Under the pieces are notes generated by a model that saw only the letters and a program-made list of their open reading frames with translations, searched no databases and was not told the DNA's origin. Below, piece after piece: positions 14,220 to 21,482 of a stretch of DNA of 24,019 nucleotides. The stretch is from an uncultured Lachnospiraceae bacterium. GTDB lineage: Bacteria > Bacillota > Clostridia > Lachnospirales > Lachnospiraceae. The position numbers and the translations under genes were made by a program. The stretch spans positions 1 to 24,019 of the forward strand of contig CANRMO010000006.1 in NCBI GenBank assembly GCA_947631755.1. Direction: 5' to 3'. Each line of letters begins with the position of its first letter. Position 1 is the stretch's first letter.

Positions 14220-14303
14220 GCTTTTAGAGTATTTGGATAAATATATCTGGCAGATGCTGTCCGGATGAATGAAAAGATAAGTCAAATACTGTAAAAGCAG
14301 TAT
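14220..14303 (+). promoter_or_regulatory. Leader with long closing stem and an alternative hairpin before pilM
   Basis: A 16-nt arm at 14220-14235 pairs with 14283-14298 at 15 of 16 positions. It encloses a second stem, ATCTGG/CCGGAT with inner CAG/CTG (14245-14266). The right arm also contains ATACTG (14286-14291), which can instead pair with CAGTAT (14298-14303). Two exclusive folds are therefore possible just before the AGGAGG of pilM. No T-run follows, so it is not a plain terminator. I see no clear promoter in this gap. Confidence 0.4.
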
Positions 14304-14329
14304 ACTACGAAAGCTAGGAGGAAGAAAGA

Positions 14330-16111
14330 ATGGCAAAGAAAGTTGTAGTAGTACGGGTAGGCACAAGAACTACACATATCGTACATATGGAAAATATTCC
14401 GAATAACCCTACGATATATGGCTGTATCCGCGTGCCGACACCGGAGGGGTCGATTGAGGACGGTACGATCAAAGATGTGGTCGAACTGGGGCGCAGGATC
14501 CGTTCAGCCTGCCGGGATAAGGCGATCCGTACCATGGATGCCATCTTTACGGTTGCATCTTCTAAGATCGCGACAAGGGAAACTACGATACCGGCTGTGA
14601 ATAAGGCAAAGATTGACCAGCTTGTAATGGCAAAGGTGCCGGATCTGTTTCCGGTAGACCCGGCCAATTATGTGTTTTCACATATTTTGCAGGGAAAAGA
14701 GTACATGACAGAAGATGAGAGTGCAAAACAGGAAGAGGAAGAAGAGGAAGAACAGACAGACGATAAAGGGAAAAAAGGAAAGAAGAAAAATAAAAAAGGG
14801 AAAAAGGATAAAAAGGAGAGCAAAGGGGGCACGAAAGTTCAGGATGTGCGTATTTTTGCTGCACCGGAGGAGCTAATCCAATCTTATTATGCACTTGCAA
14901 ATGCAGCCGGTTTCAACATTATTGCGGTGGAGGCAGACGGAAACGGAATCTTCCAGATGATGAGCCGCCAGGTGGGGGACGGGATCTGTATGTCGATACA
15001 GATAAACCGGAGTGGTACGCTGGTAAATATCATTGATAAAGAAAAACTATACCTGCAGAGGATTATCCCCTATGGCGTCTCGGCTTTTGCGGAAGCTATG
15101 ATAAATGATTCTGCATTTAAGGTGAAAGATTACGATGAGGCGTATCAGGTTCTGACAACGCAGCGTGTTCTTCTGCCGAACCTGAATGCGGATAATCCAT
15201 CGGATGATGAGTCGGTGGACAAGAGGATTGAAGTGACAAACAATGGTGATTTTCTGATCAACAATATCAGCCGTGTAGTAGAGTATTACAATTCTCATTA
15301 CAGGGATAAACCAATCCAGAAGATCCTGTGTACAGGACAGGGCTGCAGCGTGGCCGGACTGAACGCTCTGATATCCAATGAATTGGGGATTCCGGTGGAG
15401 ACTCCGCAGGAACTGGTGGGGATCCGTTTTAACCGCAAAGTGGATATTGATGCGGCGCTTCTGCAGTATGTGACCTGTTTCGGTTCGGTCTTTAATCCTG
15501 TTCGTTTTGTCCCGAAAGAAATTGCGCAAAAAGAAGCAAATAAGGGCGGATTGAATGCTGCCATACTCGTTCTTGTTGGCGGAGTTGCCATCAGCGTGCT
15601 CTTGGTTGGCTTTTCGGTTTTGCGGCTGGGGATAGCCACCAGTGCAAACAATACAGCAAAGACCAGACACGCCGCACTGGCTCCTGTACAGGGCGAATAT
15701 GATAACTTGAAACAGATACAGACAAACTGGGCGGTTTCGAGCTCATTGACCCTGTTGCTTTCAACGAATAATAATTATTTTCACTCACTGGTTGATGATT
15801 TGTCAGAAATTGTTCCGACAAAGTTCAGGATCCAGAGTATTCAGTCTGATGAGAGCAAGGTGTCCATCAGTGCCACAACGGCAGACCGTCTGTCTTCTCT
15901 GGCAGCGCTGCAGATTCAGTTGAAGTCAATGGAGGGGATCAAAGATGTGACGATTGAAGCGATTTCCTCTGGAGTGGACTCGTCCACAGGACGCAAGCAG
16001 TATCAGTATACACTTACCTTTGTATATGATAATGAAGATTATGACCGCGCGATTGAAAATATTTCAAAGAGTAAGATTATGGACACAACAGAGATAACGG
16101 AGGTGGAGTGA
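14330..16111 (+). CDS. pilM: PilM-PilN fusion, type IV pilus inner-membrane assembly protein
   Basis: A 593-residue protein. Residues ~1-400 follow PilM, an actin-like cytoplasmic protein: KKVVVVRVGTRTTHIVHME (3-21), ICMSIQINRSGTLVNII (219-235) and KILCTGQGCSVAGL (331-344). A single membrane span at ~408-432 then leads to a ~160-residue outside domain with an S-S-L-T-L-L-L-S... and IVPTKFRIQSIQ (494-505) arrangement like the ferredoxin-like domain of PilN. In most bacteria PilM and PilN are separate proteins that bind each other through the PilN N-terminus, so this gene appears to join them. Residues ~132-166 are an inserted charge block: E-rich (135-141), then K/G-rich (146-164), encoded by a nearly all-purine tract. 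AGGAGG precedes ATG 14330, and the stop is one base before the next ATG. Confidence 0.82.
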   Translation: MAKKVVVVRVGTRTTHIVHMENIPNNPTIYGCIRVPTPEGSIEDGTIKDVVELGRRIRSACRDKAIRTMDAIFTVASSKIATRETTIPAVNKAKIDQLVMAKVPDLFPVDPANYVFSHILQGKEYMTEDESAKQEEEEEEEQTDDKGKKGKKKNKKGKKDKKESKGGTKVQDVRIFAAPEELIQSYYALANAAGFNIIAVEADGNGIFQMMSRQVGDGICMSIQINRSGTLVNIIDKEKLYLQRIIPYGVSAFAEAMINDSAFKVKDYDEAYQVLTTQRVLLPNLNADNPSDDESVDKRIEVTNNGDFLINNISRVVEYYNSHYRDKPIQKILCTGQGCSVAGLNALISNELGIPVETPQELVGIRFNRKVDIDAALLQYVTCFGSVFNPVRFVPKEIAQKEANKGGLNAAILVLVGGVAISVLLVGFSVLRLGIATSANNTAKTRHAALAPVQGEYDNLKQIQTNWAVSSSLTLLLSTNNNYFHSLVDDLSEIVPTKFRIQSIQSDESKVSISATTADRLSSLAALQIQLKSMEGIKDVTIEAISSGVDSSTGRKQYQYTLTFVYDNEDYDRAIENISKSKIMDTTEITEVE

Positions 16112-16112
16112 T

Positions 16113-16865
16113 ATGAGTTCTTTGACGCTAGGACAGAAGAGGGTGATTTTGATCCTTGCCGGGGTTTTGATCCTGGTCTGCTCGTACTTTCTTGTATTTC
16201 AGAAAAATATGACAAGAGCGTCTGAACTGGAGCAGAAGACGGCGAGTCTGAACAGAGAGATTGACCGTCTGAGTGAGCTGCAGGTACAGGTAAACCAGAT
16301 GCGGGCGGAGGCTTCTTCGCAGCAGGAACTAGTGAATGAATTTGTTTATCTGTTCCCGTGCAGGGTGCCGCAGGAGAGTGCGATCTATAACGTATACCGC
16401 ATGATGGTAAAAAGCGGTATTGAGGTGACATCCATCGCCCCGGGAGTGGAGCAGGATTTTCTCTTTGAGGGTAAATTTATTCCTTTTGATGGGAGAACAG
16501 ACGTGGAGACCGCTTCTACACCGGTTCGCGCTGAGGGAGCAGAACTGACCGAGGCGGAAAAGAATCCGGAAACCCGTGTCTCTTTGCATGAGATGGTGGG
16601 AAAGACAGTGGGGTACGAGCTTCAGATTACCGGCACCCAGAAGCAGATTTTTAAGGCGATTGACTGGGTGGCGGACAGGGAGAGCCCGACTTCAGTGACA
16701 AATTTAAGCTTATCCTATGATTCCAGCAACGGCAAGCTGTCTGGGACTATGAAAATATTTTTCCATGCTCTGAACGGAAATGGCACGGCATATGAAGACC
16801 CGATTGACCTGGAAGATTTCCAGATGGGCACAGATAAGCTGTTTGGTGTTCTGAAAGAGAAATGA
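16113..16865 (+). CDS. pilO: PilO-like alignment-complex protein
   Basis: A 250-residue bitopic protein: membrane span at 10-29, a coiled coil at ~34-75 (ELEQKTASLNREIDRLSELQ), and a C-terminal domain outside the membrane with LFPCRVPQESAIY and the YELQITGTQKQIFKAIDWV segment typical of PilO/GspM-type ferredoxin folds. Size and topology fit PilO (~200-250), which pairs with PilN. An acidic, variable insert lies at ~125-160. GGAGGTGG (16099-16106) precedes ATG 16113, one base after the pilM stop, so the two are coupled, as expected for partners. Assignment rests on topology, context and the fold-like pattern rather than strong motifs. Confidence 0.75.
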   Translation: MSSLTLGQKRVILILAGVLILVCSYFLVFQKNMTRASELEQKTASLNREIDRLSELQVQVNQMRAEASSQQELVNEFVYLFPCRVPQESAIYNVYRMMVKSGIEVTSIAPGVEQDFLFEGKFIPFDGRTDVETASTPVRAEGAELTEAEKNPETRVSLHEMVGKTVGYELQITGTQKQIFKAIDWVADRESPTSVTNLSLSYDSSNGKLSGTMKIFFHALNGNGTAYEDPIDLEDFQMGTDKLFGVLKEK

Positions 16866-16912
16866 TGCACCGGTTCGGAGTGTGAAGATTGTGAGAGGAA
16901 GGAGATGTCGGG

Positions 16913-17980
16913 ATGAACAGTTGTAAAAAGGAACGATATGGCAGATATTCCATGAAACCAGGGTTCTCTCTGGTCGAAGTGATCATTGCCGTTGTGTTGC
17001 TGGCGCTTTTGGCGGTGCCGATACTGGCGTATTTTACAAATGCAGCGGTGTCTTCTTCCTCGGGAAAGAATACACAGAAAGCAAATCTGGCGGCACAGAC
17101 AGTTCTTGAGGATCTGGATGCCTGTGATACGTTTGAACAGATTGAGGAGAAGATTACAGACCCGGATCCAAGCGGTGCGGCAAGTCCGTGGCAGATTAAA
17201 ACGCCGTATGATGATACGGCGAAGGCAATGGAGCTTGAGAGAGATATTGAGGTCGATGATTATACATACCACGCTGTAATCAAACTGGATTATAACGAGT
17301 ATACCGGGTTGACAGACCGCTTTAATAATTATGATGAACCTCAGCTGAAAGAAGTGTATGCAAAGACAAATATCGTTTTTGCTGAGGGCGACCAGGAAGA
17401 AGAGGCGCTGAGTGAGTTTTTGTACAGTAACCCGACAAAGTCCAAAGCGGACATTAAGTCTGCCATGAAGCGGGAGATACATTTTTCACTGAAAAAGGAG
17501 AGCTCAGGCACGGCAAACGTCTATCAGGCGGCTGGGTTTTACCGTTATACATATGGAAGTGAGAGTTATGATGCCTATTTAGACAACACAAAGATCCAGT
17601 CAGACCAGCTGGAGAATGTTTATTTCTTTTATAATGTGATGGATGGACATGAAAACAGTGATGAGGAAATCCGGGTCAACTATGATATGAATGTAGATTT
17701 TGGCGATGCCGGGAAATTGAATGTGTATTATATCTGTCAGAAAACGACGACGCTGGGATTGAATTATAAGCTTCATTTCAACGGAAGTGGAAATTATACG
17801 CAGTCGAAGTATTTTACAAATGGTATCACAACAAATCTTGCCAGCTATAAGGATGATTTTGTTGAACCTAAATTTGATTCGGGAAAGATAAAGAGGATTG
17901 CGAAAGTTACAGTAGATGTATATGATAAGTCCAGCTCTTCTAAGAGCGTGGTTCATCTGGAAACATCAAAGGGGGCGTGA
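16913..17980 (+). CDS. Minor prepilin, PilV-like
   Basis: A 355-residue protein with a class III leader: cut between G17 and F18, mature N-terminus FSLVEVIIAVVLLALLAVPI with Glu at +5 and a Pro near +20. The large soluble domain (~50-355) is hydrophilic, Tyr/Asp/Lys rich, with no Cys pair typical of proteobacterial pilins, and has a mixed-strand pattern. ATG 16913 has AAGGAG nine bases upstream; Met14 would leave only a four-residue leader (MKPG). It is the first of four minor-prepilin-type genes in a row, which in other systems form the priming tip complex. I cannot assign it to a specific named minor pilin. Confidence 0.82.
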   Translation: MNSCKKERYGRYSMKPGFSLVEVIIAVVLLALLAVPILAYFTNAAVSSSSGKNTQKANLAAQTVLEDLDACDTFEQIEEKITDPDPSGAASPWQIKTPYDDTAKAMELERDIEVDDYTYHAVIKLDYNEYTGLTDRFNNYDEPQLKEVYAKTNIVFAEGDQEEEALSEFLYSNPTKSKADIKSAMKREIHFSLKKESSGTANVYQAAGFYRYTYGSESYDAYLDNTKIQSDQLENVYFFYNVMDGHENSDEEIRVNYDMNVDFGDAGKLNVYYICQKTTTLGLNYKLHFNGSGNYTQSKYFTNGITTNLASYKDDFVEPKFDSGKIKRIAKVTVDVYDKSSSSKSVVHLETSKGA

Positions 17981-17984
17981 CGTT

Positions 17985-20246
17985 ATGGTGCGATGGTTCC
18001 GTGAAAAAAAAGAAAATATCGTTCAGAAACTCCGTTCCAGAAGAAAAGAAGGGGCATCCCTGGTTTCCGTTGTCATCGGAACTATGTTTCTTCTGGCGAT
18101 TGGCCTGACTGTCATAACAGTGGCAACGAAATATGTCGTTACTGTTATTGTGGACCGCAATTCGACGGATAATTTTTACAACGCAGAGGGGATCCTTGCA
18201 GAAGTCCGCGTCGGCCTGCTTGAGCAGGCGGGGACTTCCGGGAAAAGTGCTTATAAGGATATTCTTGAAAATTATACGTCCTCCAAGAAAAATATGAAAG
18301 ATGAGTTTTCAAAAAAATATCTTGCCGGAATTGCCACCTATCTTCTGTCAACGGGAAGTTATACCTATGACGACAAGAGTAGTGACACAACAAAGCATTT
18401 TGACGCCAAGCTCGGTGTTTTACAGGATTGTGGTTCCCACAGTGTGGATAAAGTAAAGAATCTGTCCAAAAAGCCGGATTCTGTCACCACTACATCGTCA
18501 GACGGGGATCTCCACTTTGTCATTAATTACGAGCCCGCTATCGGGTACTCTCTCACATTAAAAGATATAAAAATTGATTACCATGAAGATCCGAATTATG
18601 CCTCTACGGTAAATACTGATATTGTCTTTACTGTGCCAGATTATAAATTTGAGGGAGATTCTACTTTTGATGAATTGAAAGATTATATTGTAATCAGCGA
18701 CGACGCGCTGAAAATTGATTTTGCAAACAGCGGAGCCTCTTTTTCCGGGAATATCTATACCGGACAGACGGACTCTGGCATTCATATTAACAGCCAGTCG
18801 AAAGTGGATTTCTTTAGCCCGAAGATTATCAGCAGGGGAAGCCTGGATATTCTGACTGGGGCGACGGTGAATGTATCGGGGGCGTCCGGGGCGGGGGATC
18901 TGTACCTGCAGAACCTCCGGTTGAAACAGTCCGGTTCGGGTTCTCCCCTGTCTACGACACTGAATGTGAATGAGAATGCCTATATTTCCAATGACCTGGA
19001 TATCCAGGACAGCAATTCTGTTGTCACATTGAAAGGAAAATATTACGGCTATAGTTATAATGAGCAGAATGACAGTTCAAATCCTGGCGCGAATTCTGAT
19101 TACAGCAGTGCTATACTGATCAATGGCCTGAATACGACGCTGAATGCTGCGGATCTGAATAAGATGGTTTTGGCGGGACGTTCCTTTGTGGATCAGAAAA
19201 ATAGCCAGAACAATTCGGTCAATTCCGATATCATGATGGGTGAGTCCATGTCGGTAAAGAGTAACCAGCTGGCCTATCTTGTGCCGGAGGAATACATAAC
19301 GCCGCAGGACAGCCAGCAGAACCCAATTATCACCAACGAACCCTATGCGGTTAATACAGCTGGGCTTTTAAATGACTTGGGTGCCTATCTGAATACAAGT
19401 AAGCCCTACATAGAAAACTATCATCCGGCCGGGTTTACTTATTTGTTTTTAAATTTCAAGGATGAGGTCAGTGCAAATAAATATTTCAAAGATTATTACA
19501 GTGGTGCGGTGACGGTTAAAGATGAGACCGGTGCAGTAGTGGATACGACGGAGCAGTTATCAGAAAAGGCGAAAACTTATCTTGTGTCCACGGATCTGAC
19601 AAATATGAAATTCTCTGCCAACTTGTATCTTATCGCAGGAAATATAGTCTATAATTATGAGGCGACCGGCGGTTCCAATGGTCTGCAGACAGCAAATTAC
19701 TATGACAGTACAACCCAGAAACCGGCGGCTGAGCTGCTGGCGGACGGAAAGAAGATGGCGCTGAACTATCTGGGCAACTGTTTGACGCTGCTTCCATCCG
19801 GGAGTTCGGGAAGGGATGCCAATATCCGGCTGGACGCATCCGACAGCCCGCTTGTGTCAGGGGTAATTATTGATTACAGCAAGCTGACTGCGGATATCAC
19901 AAAAGATGTGACGACATCTGTGGAACCCAATGCAAAGATCTGGGTAAAGAAAGGGGATTATACGGTGGGCACGAAAGCCAGCGGCTTGATCATCGCAGAT
20001 GGCGATGTCACGGTCCAGGCGGATTTTACCGGACTGATCCTCACAAACGGAAAGGTAACAGTCAACGGTAACTACACGCTCAAAGCGGACATGGTTATGC
20101 TTGGGGAAATATTAGAGCAGATCCGGACAGATCCGGCATTTGAGCAAATTGCAAAGCTGTTCCGCGCGCTGAATGGGACATCCAAACAGAATGCGACGGA
20201 TCTGGAAAAATGTGTGTACTATCAGAACTGGGAAAGGAATAAATAA
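17985..20246 (+). CDS. Very large PilX-like pilus protein with repetitive beta-rich body
   Basis: A 753-residue protein. A basic N-terminus and KEGASLVSVVIGTMFLLAIGL (21-41) resemble the PilX-type leader: G23 then A24, but +5 is Ser28 and not Glu, so this is an atypical prepilin. After the membrane helix (~25-50) comes a Ser/Asn/Asp-rich body. Several stretches look like parallel beta-helix turns, for example ISRGSLDILTGATVNVSG and, at ~667-710, GLIIADGDVTVQADFTGLIL followed by TNGKVTVNGNYTLKADMVML. I choose ATG 17985 (four bases after the previous stop, AAAGGGGG upstream); the frame extends 23 codons further up but only inside the previous gene. It is far larger than typical PilX (~200), so it may be a surface-exposed adhesin-like minor pilin. 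No known ligand domain recognised. Confidence 0.75.
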   Translation: MVRWFREKKENIVQKLRSRRKEGASLVSVVIGTMFLLAIGLTVITVATKYVVTVIVDRNSTDNFYNAEGILAEVRVGLLEQAGTSGKSAYKDILENYTSSKKNMKDEFSKKYLAGIATYLLSTGSYTYDDKSSDTTKHFDAKLGVLQDCGSHSVDKVKNLSKKPDSVTTTSSDGDLHFVINYEPAIGYSLTLKDIKIDYHEDPNYASTVNTDIVFTVPDYKFEGDSTFDELKDYIVISDDALKIDFANSGASFSGNIYTGQTDSGIHINSQSKVDFFSPKIISRGSLDILTGATVNVSGASGAGDLYLQNLRLKQSGSGSPLSTTLNVNENAYISNDLDIQDSNSVVTLKGKYYGYSYNEQNDSSNPGANSDYSSAILINGLNTTLNAADLNKMVLAGRSFVDQKNSQNNSVNSDIMMGESMSVKSNQLAYLVPEEYITPQDSQQNPIITNEPYAVNTAGLLNDLGAYLNTSKPYIENYHPAGFTYLFLNFKDEVSANKYFKDYYSGAVTVKDETGAVVDTTEQLSEKAKTYLVSTDLTNMKFSANLYLIAGNIVYNYEATGGSNGLQTANYYDSTTQKPAAELLADGKKMALNYLGNCLTLLPSGSSGRDANIRLDASDSPLVSGVIIDYSKLTADITKDVTTSVEPNAKIWVKKGDYTVGTKASGLIIADGDVTVQADFTGLILTNGKVTVNGNYTLKADMVMLGEILEQIRTDPAFEQIAKLFRALNGTSKQNATDLEKCVYYQNWERNK

Positions 20247-20300
20247 CAGCAGGCAGTCCTGGTTTTATCGGTCAGAGGTCTGCGCGGAAGGAGGATAAGC

Positions 20301-20858
20301 GTGAAATATTTTGGCAAAAAAAATCACGGCAGAGATGGTTTTTCTGTGCTTGAGCTGGTGATCGTAATTGGCATCGCGGCAATTCTTATCGGAGGCGTAG
20401 CCCTCAGCATCGGACTTCTCCGGACGGCAGATACAAAGGGAACCGCTGACCGCATCAACAGCGCATTTGCGGAATTGAAGACAGAGAATATGTCGAGAGA
20501 TGGCGTCACATATATGAATCTGTATTTATGTGACAGTAATTACTATATAAAATATTCATCGGGTTCACCGATGACGGTGGTTGATCCAGATGATCTTGGA
20601 AAGAAGATCGGCACGGGTGTCAGTAAGGTTTCTTTTGACGGAACGGAACTGGCCCAGAAAGTGATATACAGTGTGGCGATAAAAAAGACAGACGGCTCTT
20701 TTGGTGATGAAAACGGAAATGTCTATTATGTCTCTTCAAACAGCGGGACGCCGATAAACCTGTCCTCACCGACGGAAATTAAGGTAGAACCGACAGAAAA
20801 GGGGAGCAGCCACAAGATTGTCATGGTGGCAAAGACAGGACGTCATTATGTTGAGTGA
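20301..20858 (+). CDS. Minor prepilin, GspH/FimT-like
   Basis: A 185-residue protein starting at GTG 20301 with GGAGG (20290-20294) upstream. Leader of 13 residues ends D12-G13; the mature protein begins FSVLELVIVIGIAAILIGGV with Glu at +5 (E18). The short hydrophobic helix and ~130-residue beta-rich domain fit GspH/FimT-type minor pseudopilins. The sequence contains DSNYYIKYSSGS and GNVYYVSSNSGTP strand patterns. Its last codons overlap the start of the next gene by 11 nt, so they are translated together. Confidence 0.83.
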   Translation: MKYFGKKNHGRDGFSVLELVIVIGIAAILIGGVALSIGLLRTADTKGTADRINSAFAELKTENMSRDGVTYMNLYLCDSNYYIKYSSGSPMTVVDPDDLGKKIGTGVSKVSFDGTELAQKVIYSVAIKKTDGSFGDENGNVYYVSSNSGTPINLSSPTEIKVEPTEKGSSHKIVMVAKTGRHYVE

Positions 20859-21468
20859 GAAAGGTTGTGGTACTGTGGTGCGAAAGAATAAAGAGGGATT
20901 TACTCTGGTGGAGCTGCTGCTTGCCATGACGATCACATCCCTTGTCCTGATCGGGCTGGTTGCATTGATCTCATACAGCACGCGGAGTATGAGGATGACA
21001 CAGGCAAGAGTCGCCCTGCAGAATCAGGCAAAAGATGTTGTCAATCATATCTCTGCCTATGTATTGGAGAGTGGGGCTAAAGTTTCGTGGGATGACACGA
21101 ATAAACTTCTGACAGTCCGCAAGGAAAAGATGAAGCATGAGGGGGCACCGGCTGCCCAGGTGGATTCTGTTGAGGCTTATGCGTATTGGATGAAGACAGA
21201 TTCAGATGGAGAGGCACATATCTATTTTTCGGAGGCGACAGCACTGGATTCCGCATTTGATCCGAAAGATGATGCCAGCACCATTGACCCGTCAAAACTA
21301 ACCGCAGACAAGACATGTCTGCTGGCAGACGATGTTGACGATTTTAAGTGTGAATTGAAAAAGACATTAGACGATGCGGAAAACCAGGTATTACATGTAC
21401 AGGTTAAATTAAAGGATACGATATCGGAATTTGACTGTGAAAAAGATATCATGATGAGAAATCAGTGA
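20848..21468 (+). CDS. Minor prepilin, PilW/GspJ-like
   Basis: A 206-residue protein from ATG 20848 (leader of 17 residues, overlapping the previous gene by 11 nt). GTG 20878 would give a neater 7-residue leader (RKNKEG after Met) and is a real alternative. The cleavage site is G17/F18, followed by FTLVELLLAMTITSLVLIGL with Glu at +5. The soluble part is acidic (many Asp, e.g. DPKDDASTIDPSKLTADK and LADDVDDFKCE), with two Cys in the last third. The PilW/GspJ label rests on size, hydrophobic helix and order only. The next gene begins 14 nt after the stop. Confidence 0.8.
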   Translation: MLSEKGCGTVVRKNKEGFTLVELLLAMTITSLVLIGLVALISYSTRSMRMTQARVALQNQAKDVVNHISAYVLESGAKVSWDDTNKLLTVRKEKMKHEGAPAAQVDSVEAYAYWMKTDSDGEAHIYFSEATALDSAFDPKDDASTIDPSKLTADKTCLLADDVDDFKCELKKTLDDAENQVLHVQVKLKDTISEFDCEKDIMMRNQ

Positions 21469-21482
21469 GGAGGGATTTGGCG

